Assembly: GCF_000974445.1 (NCBI RefSeq)
Contig: NZ_BBOJ01000001.1
Coordinates: 682,001-746,000, forward strand
Length of the DNA stretch: 64,000 nt
Direction of reading: 5' to 3'
Source: Lentzea aerocolonigenes
GTDB lineage: Bacteria > Actinomycetota > Actinomycetes > Mycobacteriales > Pseudonocardiaceae
Part shown: positions 52,046 through 60,507 of the stretch, piece after piece
Layout: every line of letters begins with the position of its first letter
Numbering within the stretch: position 1 is the first letter of the stretch
Notes under the pieces: model-generated
The model's input: only the letters and a program-made list of their open reading frames with translations
Told to the model about the DNA's origin: nothing
The model's database searches: none
Translations under genes and position numbers: made by a program

Positions 52046-52184
52046 GCGCGTGCGCTTGGCTTTTAGCGTCTCGGTGGAACGTTCACCTGGTGCTATTCCC
52101 TTTCATCTGGCTCATAGCTACTTCAATTCGCGATTGGCTGCAACAATCCGCAAGCAGCGAGGATGTACTGCTTCGGAGGTAACT

Positions 52185-52358
52185 GTGTGGTCGAGCATCG
52201 GGTTGACCGGCCTGCTCGCAGTGCTGGGTCTCGCGGTGTGCCGCACGGTCATCGTGGCTATCGCGCTGAGGGGCACCACGCCCGCTGAACGGCCAGCGAT
52301 CATCAGGGCGCTCAACAGTGGACTTCAAGGGGCTGTAGCTCGGCGCCGCGGGAAGTGA
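52185..52358 (+). CDS. Small membrane protein
   Basis: 57 residues from GTG 52185 with GGAGG four bases before. One membrane helix (SIGLTGLLAVLGLAVCRTVIVAIAL), then a basic tail ending AVARRRGK. Too small for reliable family assignment. Confidence 0.5.
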   Translation: MWSSIGLTGLLAVLGLAVCRTVIVAIALRGTTPAERPAIIRALNSGLQGAVARRRGK

Positions 52359-52406
52359 ACGAGTACGTGAGCCGCGTGCCTTGAAGACGGAGTCAGCTCA
52401 TGGGAT

Positions 52407-52766
52407 CTACTGCGGCGGAAGCTCCCGCAGGTATGCCTCTACATCGAACCCGACAGCTTGCAGTCGTGTCCGTGCTGTCTCCAGCTCGTGCTCGGCGAAG
52501 AGTTCGTCGTAGCGCGGGTTCAACACGAGCGCCTCGATGCTGTGCTGCAGCATGTTCTCTCGACGCAAGCGCTCGAACCCGTCTGAGACGGTCGGTGTGC
52601 GAAGCAGTGCGTGAGCGGTAGCTTCACCACCGTCCATCGTGACCATGTGGATGAACGCCTTCGCTTGGTACCTGATGGTCCGCACGAGGTAGCGGTAGCC
52701 CTCAAGCGTTGCCTCGTGAAACTCTCGCGACAGCTGTGCACGATCAGGTGCGGCAGCGCTGGTCAT
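52407..52766 (-). CDS. Small hypothetical protein
   Basis: 119 residues, helical: EGYRYLVRTIRYQAKAFIHMVTMDGGEATAHALL..., then a segment ending DELFAEHELETARTRLQAVGFDVEAYL. Similar small proteins occur in actinobacterial genomes but I know no function. It overlaps the next minus-strand gene by 23 bp. Confidence 0.6.
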   Translation of the reverse strand: MTSAAAPDRAQLSREFHEATLEGYRYLVRTIRYQAKAFIHMVTMDGGEATAHALLRTPTVSDGFERLRRENMLQHSIEALVLNPRYDELFAEHELETARTRLQAVGFDVEAYLRELPPQ

Positions 52767-52977
52767 CTCGGTTCCTCCTGGCAGTGTGGCTTGGGATGCG
52801 TTGGCGGAGTAAGAGCAACGAGCTGGCCACCGCCGTGCAGTTGGTGCCCGCCGCGGTCATCCACCAACTCGCCATCTGAACCGCTACCACCGCGTCGACC
52901 AGGGCGACGACGAAGAACACCGCCGCCAGCTGCGTCAGCCGGCGCCGGTCTAAGTCGCGGCCTTCACGGCAGTGCAT
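52744..52977 (-). CDS. Small two-helix membrane protein
   Basis: 77 residues from ATG 52977: two hydrophobic segments (LAAVFFVVALVDAVVAVQMAS and CTAVASSLLLL) between basic ends. Weak ribosome site; coupled with the gene at 52407. Confidence 0.4.
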   Translation of the reverse strand: MHCREGRDLDRRRLTQLAAVFFVVALVDAVVAVQMASWWMTAAGTNCTAVASSLLLLRQRIPSHTARRNRDDQRCRT

Positions 52978-53108
52978 GCTCGCTGCGTCGTTTTGGTGAA
53001 CCCTCGTGTTACTGCAGGAGGCTCCGTGTCTGTACGGCAACTCGCAAAAGCGATCTTGCTAAGGTCACTGCCTTAAGACGAAGTACCGCAACCAAATGGA
53101 GTATGCCC

Positions 53109-53462
53109 GTGGCGCAGAAAGTGCTCGTTCAGCTCATTGATGACCTCGATGGCACCGCCGCTGAAGATGTTGAAGCCGTGAGCTTCGGCTTGGACGGCGT
53201 CACCTACGACATCGACCTCAAGCCGGACAACGCCGCGAGGCTGCGTGAGGCACTGGCGGACTTCGTGGCGAGCGGTCGTCGGATGGGTGGCCGTGCCAAG
53301 AGGGCCACGAGCACCAGCCGCACCATCGTGGCTGAGGCTCGTACCAAGGAGCAGACCAAGGCCATCCGTGAGTGGGCGAAGGCGCAGGGTCACGAGCTTT
53401 CCGACCGTGGCCGTATTCCTACCAGCATCATCGAGGAGTTCGAACAGGCGCACCGGGGATGA
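53109..53462 (+). CDS. lsr2: Lsr2-like nucleoid-associated silencer
   Basis: 117 residues from GTG 53109 (GGAG seven bases upstream), so it begins VAQKVLVQLIDDLDG like Lsr2. N-terminal oligomerisation domain (about 1-60), then a C-terminal helix pair with SDRGRIPTSIIEEFEQAH, the RGR DNA-binding motif that inserts in AT-rich minor groove. Lsr2 silences foreign DNA; one carried on an island may help it settle in the host. Coupled to the next gene (ATGA). Confidence 0.92.
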   Translation: MAQKVLVQLIDDLDGTAAEDVEAVSFGLDGVTYDIDLKPDNAARLREALADFVASGRRMGGRAKRATSTSRTIVAEARTKEQTKAIREWAKAQGHELSDRGRIPTSIIEEFEQAHRG

Positions 53463-54196
53463 TGCCTCCGCACGTGCGCCGCGTGCGCATCGCGGCCTTC
53501 TGGGTCATCGGGCTTGCCGAGTTTGTTCTGGTTCTCGGGCCGGTAGTCGGTCGCGCACTAGTGCGCGCCGTACCAGACGGCCCTGAGCCGATGGTTTGGT
53601 ACAACCCGTTCACCTGGACGGCTGTGCACTGGAGTGCGGTGGCGCTATGGGCTGCCTTGTTGGCAGCAACGGTTGGTCTGGTTCTCGTATTGGCGCAGGT
53701 GCGAGAAGCGCGCAAGCTCCGGCTTGAGCAGGCACAGCCGTTTGTCATGGTCGATTTTGAACGACACTCATCGCTGCCCGACGTCATCATGCTAGTGGTG
53801 GAGAACTCGGGGGCGACTGCTGCTTTTGATGTGAAGCTGCGCTTCACGCCTGAACTGCAACTAAGTAGCTTGCAACGTGATGCCAAGCTGCTTGACTCCA
53901 GCTTGCTCCGCAATGGGATCCCGACCATGCCGCCGAGCAAGCGCATTGAGACCGTATTCGATCTATTGAGCATGCAGATCGAGGAAAGCTTGCCAACTTC
54001 CTATCGAGCCGTGGTTCAGTATCGAGATTCGATGGGGCACGCATACAGCGACATCTACACCCTCGACTTGGCCTGGGTGAGGGGACTTTCGTACATTCCC
54101 CGCAAAGACATCCACGACGTTGCTATGCGCCTACAGGAGATTAGGTCAGACCTTAAGGGCTTGAGGCAAGAGCTGCTGCGGCGGCGCGAAGACTAG
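53459..54196 (+). CDS. Membrane protein coupled to lsr2
   Basis: 245 residues from ATG 53459. Two membrane helices (about 10-32 and 60-86), then a cytoplasmic beta-rich domain (FVMVDFERHSSLPDVIMLVVENSG) and a helical C-terminus (IHDVAMRLQEIRSDLKGLRQELLRRRED). Function unknown. Its last codons share a CTAG with the convergent gene. Confidence 0.65.
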   Translation: MMPPHVRRVRIAAFWVIGLAEFVLVLGPVVGRALVRAVPDGPEPMVWYNPFTWTAVHWSAVALWAALLAATVGLVLVLAQVREARKLRLEQAQPFVMVDFERHSSLPDVIMLVVENSGATAAFDVKLRFTPELQLSSLQRDAKLLDSSLLRNGIPTMPPSKRIETVFDLLSMQIEESLPTSYRAVVQYRDSMGHAYSDIYTLDLAWVRGLSYIPRKDIHDVAMRLQEIRSDLKGLRQELLRRRED

Positions 54197-54462
54197 GTAT
54201 CGGCTTCAACAGTTATGCGTATCGGCACGTCCCCATAGCTTTGGAAGTGATAAACCAGCTCGTAGTGGTCGTCACGTTCCACTCGGGCGAGGTGCGCTGT
54301 GATGGCCTCTGGCCGGTGAGGCTCGAACAGCAGCCGAAACTTCGGCTCCCTCATCGTGCTCTCGTACATGCCGAGGTGGACTGAGCCGAGGTGGCTCGGC
54401 TTCACAGTGATCGGACCCCATTTATCTTTTTGGGTGGTTTGTTTTAAGAGTGTGCGTGGCAT
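54193..54462 (-). CDS. Small hypothetical protein
   Basis: 89 residues from ATG 54462 (AGGAG six bases upstream). MPRTLLKQTTQKDKWGP, then HLGSVHLGMYESTMREPKFRLLFEPHRPEAITAHLARV and FQSYGDVPIRITVE, compact and beta-like. No family recognised. The G29 tract lies about 120 bp upstream. Confidence 0.55.
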   Translation of the reverse strand: MPRTLLKQTTQKDKWGPITVKPSHLGSVHLGMYESTMREPKFRLLFEPHRPEAITAHLARVERDDHYELVYHFQSYGDVPIRITVEADT

Positions 54463-54580
54463 GGATTTCTCCTGATTACGGTTGATGCTTGATCCACTCA
54501 CCAAACCGTGGCCACATCGCAAAACTGAGTTCTGTGGGATGACCACCTGCTTAGCGCCACCCCTCCCGACAGAGTTGCGC

Positions 54581-54609
54581 GGGGGGGGGGGGGGGGGGGG
54601 GGGGGGGGG
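54581..54609. repeat. Homopolymer of 29 G
   Basis: An uninterrupted run of 29 G on the + strand in otherwise AT-leaning sequence, between the stop of the 54743 gene and the start of the 54193 gene, both read leftwards. Long mono-G tracts change length in replication, so it may be a switch of the downstream promoter or an assembly artefact. Confidence 0.9.
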
Positions 54610-54742
54610 TAACTCCTAAGTCCATTTAGGGCTACCTCCATGCCCAATCGGCGCCTAATGCGGCACCGTACCCAACTGTCATTATACAGCGTCCGTGCTG
54701 CGGCATGACTATTTTTTCTCTACCGTCCGCTCTGTGGCGGTA

Positions 54743-55684
54743 TCATCTTCTCCACTCCCAGCTAAAGCCGACGACCGTCTCTTCGATAAAAGGGACAAAT
54801 TGATGCAGTTCGTGTTTTTCTGTCAGTCGAGCCTCTACTTTCTGAACAATCCTTCCAGATGAGTACGAGTCCCAAACGCACCACCATGCACGGGCAGGCG
54901 GGCGCTCAAATATCACCCTCATGTCCACGTTGTCCATCCGCTTCCGCGCTGCCCGGCGAACATCTGTGCACACTTGGGATGCCTTGTTGTGGTGTGTCGA
55001 GTATTGAAGAGATGCTTGCTGGCCTTTCCGAAGTGCGCGGTCGAGTCTCAGTTCCACACCGACGAATCCTGGCGAGCTGGGGTGGAAGCCAACAAAAGTT
55101 CCACCGGCTACACCTTCCACTGTGTGAGTGGTGTCACGAGGGCTATAGGCGAATGTGTCGACATTGTCCTCCAAGGCCACGACAACGTGACTATTTTCAA
55201 TCCGCTGAAGCATGAGTTCAGAGTCGATGTAGTAGCGTGAGAAAAGTGTCGTGGTCCGCAACACCTGTGGCTTAATCAAGGGTATAGGCGGACTTGCAAG
55301 TGTTTTCGATATTCCTTCCCCGCCAAAGTCGGTCACGCTTCCTCCTGAAAACAAGCTCCACACCTTGTGTGTGTCCGATTCCTGGAAATCAAATGCCTCA
55401 ATCAGCCAGCCAAGAGTTCGATGGGTTAGCTTCTCGCCCAGTAGGGCCATTCGTACCGTGTCGCGAAGCTGCCGCGGTAGCTCCACATCGGTTTCACGTT
55501 TGACGCCTTGCTCCCACAAGTAGAGGGCGAGAACCTGGCTTACGCCGGCGTAGCTGATTCGATCTGGGCGCGTTCGCTGGGAATAGCGCATCCACTTACG
55601 CCGGTACTCAGGACGGGACATCAAAAGTTCACGCAACTCTTTTGCAGCAGCGGCTACTCCGTCTGGCGGCACGGTGTTGGCCAT
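54743..55684 (-). CDS. Hypothetical protein with regulator-like N-terminus
   Basis: 313 residues. N-terminal helical region (AAAKELRELLMSRPEYRRKWMRYSQRTRPDRISYAGVSQVLALYLWEQG) resembles one seen in actinobacterial regulator-like proteins; the C-terminal part (about 140-313) is beta-rich with many Trp and Phe. Role unknown. Lower GC, and divergent from the EndoU-like gene with an 83-bp gap, so it may control it. Confidence 0.6.
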   Translation of the reverse strand: MANTVPPDGVAAAAKELRELLMSRPEYRRKWMRYSQRTRPDRISYAGVSQVLALYLWEQGVKRETDVELPRQLRDTVRMALLGEKLTHRTLGWLIEAFDFQESDTHKVWSLFSGGSVTDFGGEGISKTLASPPIPLIKPQVLRTTTLFSRYYIDSELMLQRIENSHVVVALEDNVDTFAYSPRDTTHTVEGVAGGTFVGFHPSSPGFVGVELRLDRALRKGQQASLQYSTHHNKASQVCTDVRRAARKRMDNVDMRVIFERPPARAWWCVWDSYSSGRIVQKVEARLTEKHELHQFVPFIEETVVGFSWEWRR

Positions 55685-55767
55685 CTATGCTCCGGAACTA
55701 TGTGGTGTAGATAATCTTCACCTACAGTATGCCCTAAACGAGGCTGCGCGGAGATGAGCGAGAAGGC

Positions 55768-56268
55768 ATGAGCGACGATCTTGAGCCCTATGATCCAAAG
55801 ATGATCTACGGTCATGAAGCAAGCGGCCGTGGGGCTATCAGGGGCAAGTATGGAGATTGGGAAGACGGCGTTGTTGAAAACGAGGATCTTGATATAACGG
55901 CGGAAACCAGACATGCAGCCAGCTACATCTCCCCATACCGAATGGATCACATAGCGGAGCTGCACTCCAGTCGTGCAGTCGTCAGGGGAAACACGAAGTC
56001 TCTGTTTCCCGCGGAGTGGACCGATGATAAAATATTTGAGGCTGTTCAAGCGGTTATCGGAGACGCTGCCTCACGCTGGACGCGTGGTGATGACGACTGG
56101 AGCGGCGAGCCGGGAAGTATGTTCAACCCCTGGCATCCGATGGACGATATCGAATTTGAAATCCCGGCTCGTTTTAGAGTGGACGGATACTTCGAGGACG
56201 TGAAGCTGCGTGTGGTGGTCGAGCCTCTCGGTGAAGGGGTCATCACCGCGTACACATTGCAATACTAA
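55768..56268 (+). CDS. Bacterial EndoU-like ribonuclease/toxin domain protein
   Basis: 166 residues from ATG 55768. The stretch MDHIAELHSSRAVVRGNTKSLFPAEWTDDKIFEAVQAVIGD and the C-terminal VKLRVVVEPLGEGVITAYTLQ follow the bacterial EndoU toxin domain: His 61 and His 66, Lys 77 and Thr 160 are candidate active-site residues. No signal peptide or delivery domain is present, so it may be a stand-alone or orphan toxin domain. Next frame downstream could be its partner. Confidence 0.62.
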   Translation: MSDDLEPYDPKMIYGHEASGRGAIRGKYGDWEDGVVENEDLDITAETRHAASYISPYRMDHIAELHSSRAVVRGNTKSLFPAEWTDDKIFEAVQAVIGDAASRWTRGDDDWSGEPGSMFNPWHPMDDIEFEIPARFRVDGYFEDVKLRVVVEPLGEGVITAYTLQY

Positions 56269-56376
56269 ACCTAAACGGAATCATTTTGTCTGGAACGACC
56301 ATCACGAGAATCACATCGGCCCGCAGAGCGTGCCGAGACGGCTGAGGCTACCCCGGCTGAGCTGTACCAAGCATAT

Positions 56377-56655
56377 TTGCTTGAGCTTAAGAACTGGATG
56401 TGGCGCTTGGAGCCCTGTGTGCATCCACGCTGCCTAGAATCCACCCGCGAATGGCTCGAAGTCGGGGAGATTACTGAAGCTATTCGAACGTTCACGGGTT
56501 CGATCGAGTACACCGGCTGGTCCGACGAGGAGCTTGACCGCTACGCCGGTGAACTAGAAGATATCTGCAGAAGACTTCAGGCTGTTGCGCCGCTCGTCTA
56601 CTATGGCGAGGCTGTGGCGATGCTGCGCCGTAACGCCCGCCGCCACCGCCAATAA
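56377..56655 (+). CDS. Small helical protein downstream of the EndoU-like gene
   Basis: 92 residues from a TTG at 56377; the same frame is open back to 56275 without ATG or GTG, so the start is uncertain. Helical and charged (WLEVGEITEAIRTFTGSIEYTGWSDEELDRYAGELEDICRRL). Candidate immunity partner by position only. Confidence 0.45.
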   Translation: MLELKNWMWRLEPCVHPRCLESTREWLEVGEITEAIRTFTGSIEYTGWSDEELDRYAGELEDICRRLQAVAPLVYYGEAVAMLRRNARRHRQ

Positions 56656-56740
56656 CGCTCATCGCCATAGCGTCGCCAAAGGCCTCCTACCGTGCGCTTG
56701 AACCAACCCAACAGGGTTGCTCTCGCACGGAGGTTGCACG

Positions 56741-57064
56741 ATGGCCGGTGGGGAACTTCAGCGCCTCTCGGCGCAGGCCGACATGCTGCCGATCATGCGC
56801 ACGCACGGGGGCCTGATGCCCTCGCGTGAGCTGCGGCAGCTTCAGACGACGCTCCGCCAGGAGATTGCCGACGGCGTCGTGAAGGACGCGCGCATCGAGA
56901 TCGCTACCCACGTGACGATGAAGGCGATGGATAGCGTCGCGGACGTCGATGCTCACCGCCGCGCCCTCGCGGGTGATGACTCAACACTCAACGCACTCTT
57001 GGCTCAGGTTGAGATGAATCATGTCCAGTCCGTTGGCCGCATTCAGCGCGGCACCTTGTTCTAG
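56741..57064 (+). CDS. Small soluble protein at the head of the transfer module
   Basis: 107 residues from ATG 56741, GGAGG eight bases upstream. Helical; LRQLQTTLRQEIADGVVKDARIEIATHVTMKAMDSVADVDAHRRAL suggests coiled or bundled helices. Shares CTAG with the minus-strand pseudogene. Opens a run of small genes leading to the ATPase. Confidence 0.65.
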   Translation: MAGGELQRLSAQADMLPIMRTHGGLMPSRELRQLQTTLRQEIADGVVKDARIEIATHVTMKAMDSVADVDAHRRALAGDDSTLNALLAQVEMNHVQSVGRIQRGTLF

Positions 57065-57274
57065 GGCACCACGGACGTGGTGGGGAACCTGGTGTTCAGG
57101 GTGATCGCGTCCGTGCGAAGGGGCAAGTCGATCGAGGGCGTGCCCATGATCGAGCCTTCGCCCGCCGTGACGGAATGTGAACGCGCCGATGGCGAAGTCG
57201 CCCTCCGGGTGTTGGTGGATGTCAATCAGTACGGCCGGCGACTTGCTGGTGACGACCCGGTTCTTCGTCATCAC
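57061..57274 (-). pseudogene. Small gene broken by a +1 frameshift
   Basis: From ATG 57274 one frame gives MTKNRVVTSKSPAVLIDIHQ, then HPEGDFAIGAFTF; after about 57173 it turns into Arg/His-rich noise. Skipping one base there enters a frame reading VTAGEGSIMGTPSIDLPL then RTDAITLNTRFPTTSVVP and a stop whose CTAG is shared with the convergent gene. Joined, they make a plausible protein of about 70 residues. Inactive gene, sequencing slip or programmed shift cannot be told apart. Confidence 0.4.
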
Positions 57275-57439
57275 CTGGGTGGCCTAACTCTGACGCTGGC
57301 TCAGCAGCTCGGCCGTCACGTCCGACGTGCCTCAAGGCACAAGTAGAGGGCGTCCTTCACCCCAAGGACGGTCGCCGATGAGGCGGCCGTTCTCGGCGTT
57401 TCAGCCTTCGACCTCATCGACGGAAGCGTGGAGGCGTAC

Positions 57440-57643
57440 ATGTTCTGGTTGGTGTTACTAGGCATCGTGCTGCTGGCCGTTGCCATCGGTTTGTACTTGC
57501 AGCACCCCGGTGTGCGGGCCACACGAGCCCTGCGCGCCTCGATGAAACAGGGCAACCAGATGCACGACGAGATCCACAGGGCCACTGAGAGCACGAAGGC
57601 CGAGATGGATCGGATCGCGCGTGAGTGGAAGGACCGCCAGTGA
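57440..57643 (+). CDS. Small membrane protein of the transfer module
   Basis: 67 residues from ATG 57440 with GGAGG five bases upstream (GTG 57428 also in frame). One helix (FWLVLLGIVLLAVAIGLYLQ), then a helical cytoplasmic tail (MHDEIHRATESTKAEMDRIAREWKDRQ). Coupled to the next gene by GTGA. Confidence 0.6.
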   Translation: MFWLVLLGIVLLAVAIGLYLQHPGVRATRALRASMKQGNQMHDEIHRATESTKAEMDRIAREWKDRQ

Positions 57644-57801
57644 TTCGGCGGCTTCGGGCGTGGTTGGTGACCGTGTTGCTCGTTGCGGTCACCATCCGCG
57701 TGCTCTGGTGGGCAGTTGAGCCGATGGTGCCGTACGCCATCACCGGCTTGGTGCTCGTCACGATCCTCGGCTTCATGTGGTACCGCGCGACCAAGTGGTG
57801 A
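57640..57801 (+). CDS. Very small two-helix membrane protein
   Basis: 53 residues from GTG 57640: two hydrophobic helices (WLVTVLLVAVTIRVLWW and YAITGLVLVTILGFMWY) and short basic ends. Overlaps the previous gene by GTGA and ends 32 bp before the next membrane gene. Confidence 0.6.
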   Translation: MIRRLRAWLVTVLLVAVTIRVLWWAVEPMVPYAITGLVLVTILGFMWYRATKW

Positions 57802-57832
57802 TCGACTTCTTGTCGATGTCCGTGATGACCCG

Positions 57833-58087
57833 TTGAGCATCGACATCTCGAACATCTGGGAGTACCCCGTGTTCCTGATCAAACTCTGGCTGAAAGTCCT
57901 GGCCACCCTCTGGGCCGCCACCTTTAAAGCCACCAAGGGCTACCAGCTGGGCGTGCCCGAGTGGGTGAGCCGCACCAGCGTGTACACGGCGCTCGCCCCG
58001 TACTTGCCGCTGGTTCGGCGGCTTCTTCTTGGTGGTCTCGTGGCGCTGTTCGTCGTGCTCTTCCTCGCGTCGAACTGGAGTAGGTGA
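57833..58087 (+). CDS. Small membrane protein preceding the ATPase
   Basis: 84 residues from TTG 57833, whose start overlaps the end of a 12-codon frame at 57798 (TTGA); start uncertain. One clear C-terminal membrane helix (LLLGGLVALFVVLFLASNW) and an amphipathic middle. Six bases precede the ATPase, so cotranslation is likely. Confidence 0.5.
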   Translation: MSIDISNIWEYPVFLIKLWLKVLATLWAATFKATKGYQLGVPEWVSRTSVYTALAPYLPLVRRLLLGGLVALFVVLFLASNWSR

Positions 58088-58093
58088 CCAAAG

Positions 58094-60247
58094 GTGGACG
58101 AGGGCAACTCGTACAAGAGCTACCAGCTGACCTTCCCGGTCGACTTGGATGCCGGGCGCGTCATGGCCTGGCTGCACACGGTGGTTGGCACGCTTCTTGC
58201 TGGCAGCGCCGGACTCTTTACTCTGCCGACCATCGTTCTCGAGGTCGTCGCCAGTGAACGAGGGCTTCAACACCAGCTGCGGGTACCCAGGGAGCGGGCC
58301 GACGACTTCGTGAGGCCGCTGCGCGCCTTGATGCCGGGCATCACCGTGACGCCCAGCGTCAGCTTGGTCGACCGCTCCTGGACGGAGGCCGTCGAACTCG
58401 GTACCCGCTCGCTCGGCACACGCTTGAACGCGCTGTCTTCGGAGCACCTGACGGCCGGGTTGCTGAGCAGCCTTCAAGGCCTGCGCCGCGGGGAAGTAGT
58501 TGTGCTCCAGTGGGTACTCGGGCCGGCAAGGGGTCAGAACCCGACGATCAAGGGCAGCGTCGGCGTCGCCGAGACGTTTGGCTTCCACGTCGGCTCCGGC
58601 GACCACAAGGTCAAGCAGAGCGTCAAGCCGGAGCCTCCGGATCTTCTTGGTGTTCTTCGGGTAGCTGCCGAGGCTGAATCAGGCTCACGGGCTCGGCAAC
58701 TTCTCGGCCAGGTGCGCGCGGCCTTGGGCAGCGCGATCAACATGGGCACCCGCATCACGAAGAGGCCCAGTATCTCGAAGGACGCGCTCGGGCGGCGCCT
58801 GGTCGAGGGCAGTGGGCTGTTGCTGTTCCCGGCACGCATCTCGATCCCCGAGCTGGTAGGCCTTATCGGCTGGCCGATCGGTTCGCCTCATGTGGCGGGG
58901 CTCCAACAGGGACGCACACGCCAACTTGATGCGCCTGCTTCAGTTCCGCGTGAGGGGAGGGTGATCGGCACGTCCAACTTTCCGGGCGCCGAGCGGCCAG
59001 TTGCCTTGTCCTACAAGGACGCCACTAAACACCTTCACGTGCTCGGGCCTACCGGGGTCGGCAAGACCACCTTGCTCGCCAACATGGCCGCCCAGGACAT
59101 GGCGCAGGGCTACGGCGTCATCGTGCTGGAGAGCAAAGGCGACTTGTTCAACGCCTGCATCGACAGAGTGCCGCGCTCACGCTTCAGCGACGTCATCGTC
59201 TGCGACTTCGGGGACACGAACTGGCCGGTCGGCATGAACGTCTTGTCCACCGGTCGAGGGGCTGATGAGTTGGCCGCGCTCATCATCGGCATGTACGGCG
59301 ACAACGGCGTCTACACGCCGATGCTTCTTCACTTCGGCCTGCGCGCGCTCGCTGAGACGCCCGGCATGACCTTCATCGACTTGCCCGCACTGCTCACGCC
59401 GCAAGGGCCGGAAGAAGTCGCCTGGCGGGACAGTCTCGTAGCCAATCTCAAGAACCGTGACGTCCGCCAGTTCTGGCAGCGGTACTTGAGCGACAGCCGC
59501 AAGGACCAAGACCGCATGACCGCGCCGGTGCATAACCGCATCTGGCAGCTCGCCGTCCGGCCGGAGATCAGGAACATCATCGGGCAGAGCACAAGCAGCT
59601 TTACCTTCGAGGAAGTATTGCAGAACAACAAGATCCTGCTGATCAACCTCAACGGCGTGCGGGTAGGGGAGCAGACGGCCGGCCTCGTCGGCACGCTCCT
59701 CATGAACGCCCTCTGGTCGGCCGTGCGCACCGTCAAGAAGAAGCGGCCCTCCTTCTTGTACCTGGACGAGTTCCAAGACTTCATCAACCTGCCGGTGCCC
59801 GCGGCCGACATGTTGGCGAAGCTCCGCAGCTTTGAGCTCGGCCTTGTTCTTGCCCACCAGGACCTCGACCAGCTCGCCAAGGTGCGCGGGCTCGAACAAG
59901 CTGTCCTCGCCAACGCCCGCAGCAAGGTGGTGTTCCAGACCAGCGCGCGAGACGCCCGCACCATGCAGCGCGAGTTCGGTCGCCTGGTGACCGAGGACGA
60001 CTTCATCAACCTCGGCGGCTTCGAGGCCATCGTGCGTATCGCCACAGATACCGGCGTGAGTTCGCCGTTCACCATCACCACCGCGCCGCCGTCGAGGACC
60101 ACGAACATCGCGGAAGCCGTTAAGGCTGCCAGCCGAACCAAGTACGGCCGCCCCGTGGCGGAGGTGGAAGTCGAGATCGACGCGCGCCGTCACGCGACGA
60201 CTGAGAACACCACGAAACCAAAGCTCGGAACGCAGAGGTGGGGCTGA
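58094..60247 (+). CDS. VirD4/DUF87-like conjugative or DNA-pump ATPase
   Basis: 717 residues from GTG 58094. An N-terminal region of about 310 residues is specific to the family; Walker A is LGPTGVGKTTLLANM (about 316-330), Walker B SFLYLDEFQDFIN (about 550). TraM-like ending with FGRLVTEDDFINLGG. It matches ATPases that couple DNA to a transfer channel or drive helicase-like transport. Small membrane genes upstream and a Replic_Relax gene downstream place it in a transfer module. Confidence 0.8.
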   Translation: MDEGNSYKSYQLTFPVDLDAGRVMAWLHTVVGTLLAGSAGLFTLPTIVLEVVASERGLQHQLRVPRERADDFVRPLRALMPGITVTPSVSLVDRSWTEAVELGTRSLGTRLNALSSEHLTAGLLSSLQGLRRGEVVVLQWVLGPARGQNPTIKGSVGVAETFGFHVGSGDHKVKQSVKPEPPDLLGVLRVAAEAESGSRARQLLGQVRAALGSAINMGTRITKRPSISKDALGRRLVEGSGLLLFPARISIPELVGLIGWPIGSPHVAGLQQGRTRQLDAPASVPREGRVIGTSNFPGAERPVALSYKDATKHLHVLGPTGVGKTTLLANMAAQDMAQGYGVIVLESKGDLFNACIDRVPRSRFSDVIVCDFGDTNWPVGMNVLSTGRGADELAALIIGMYGDNGVYTPMLLHFGLRALAETPGMTFIDLPALLTPQGPEEVAWRDSLVANLKNRDVRQFWQRYLSDSRKDQDRMTAPVHNRIWQLAVRPEIRNIIGQSTSSFTFEEVLQNNKILLINLNGVRVGEQTAGLVGTLLMNALWSAVRTVKKKRPSFLYLDEFQDFINLPVPAADMLAKLRSFELGLVLAHQDLDQLAKVRGLEQAVLANARSKVVFQTSARDARTMQREFGRLVTEDDFINLGGFEAIVRIATDTGVSSPFTITTAPPSRTTNIAEAVKAASRTKYGRPVAEVEVEIDARRHATTENTTKPKLGTQRWG

Positions 60248-60249
60248 CC

Positions 60250-60507
60250 GTGCACACCACCACGCGGGACATCTTGGGTCGGGCCGCCTACATGCGGCGT
60301 ACCTGCGAACTGCTGCTCGGGCAGCTCGGCGACCTCGATAGGAGCTTCAGCGGCACGGAGCCGTTGACGTCCTTCCAGGAAGCCGAGATCCAGAAGGCCA
60401 GCATGCAGCACGCCGAGCGTGCTTCTGAACATCTCGATCTCGCCAGCCAGTACATCGATGAGTGGAAGAAGGCGTTGAACGAGGCCTTCACACAGGAAGC
60501 CCGATGA
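60250..60507 (+). CDS. Small helical protein
   Basis: 85 residues from GTG 60250. Helical with a coiled-coil-like stretch (ASMQHAERASEHLDLASQYIDEWKKALNEAF). It lies between the ATPase and the Replic_Relax gene, three bases after the first and overlapping the second by ATGA. Probably an accessory of one of them. Confidence 0.6.
   Translation: MHTTTRDILGRAAYMRRTCELLLGQLGDLDRSFSGTEPLTSFQEAEIQKASMQHAERASEHLDLASQYIDEWKKALNEAFTQEAR

Noticed and set aside
57077-57346. 89-codon plus-strand frame
   Set aside because: The complementary strand has more protein-like halves and shares a CTAG stop with a real gene; this frame has no ribosome site.
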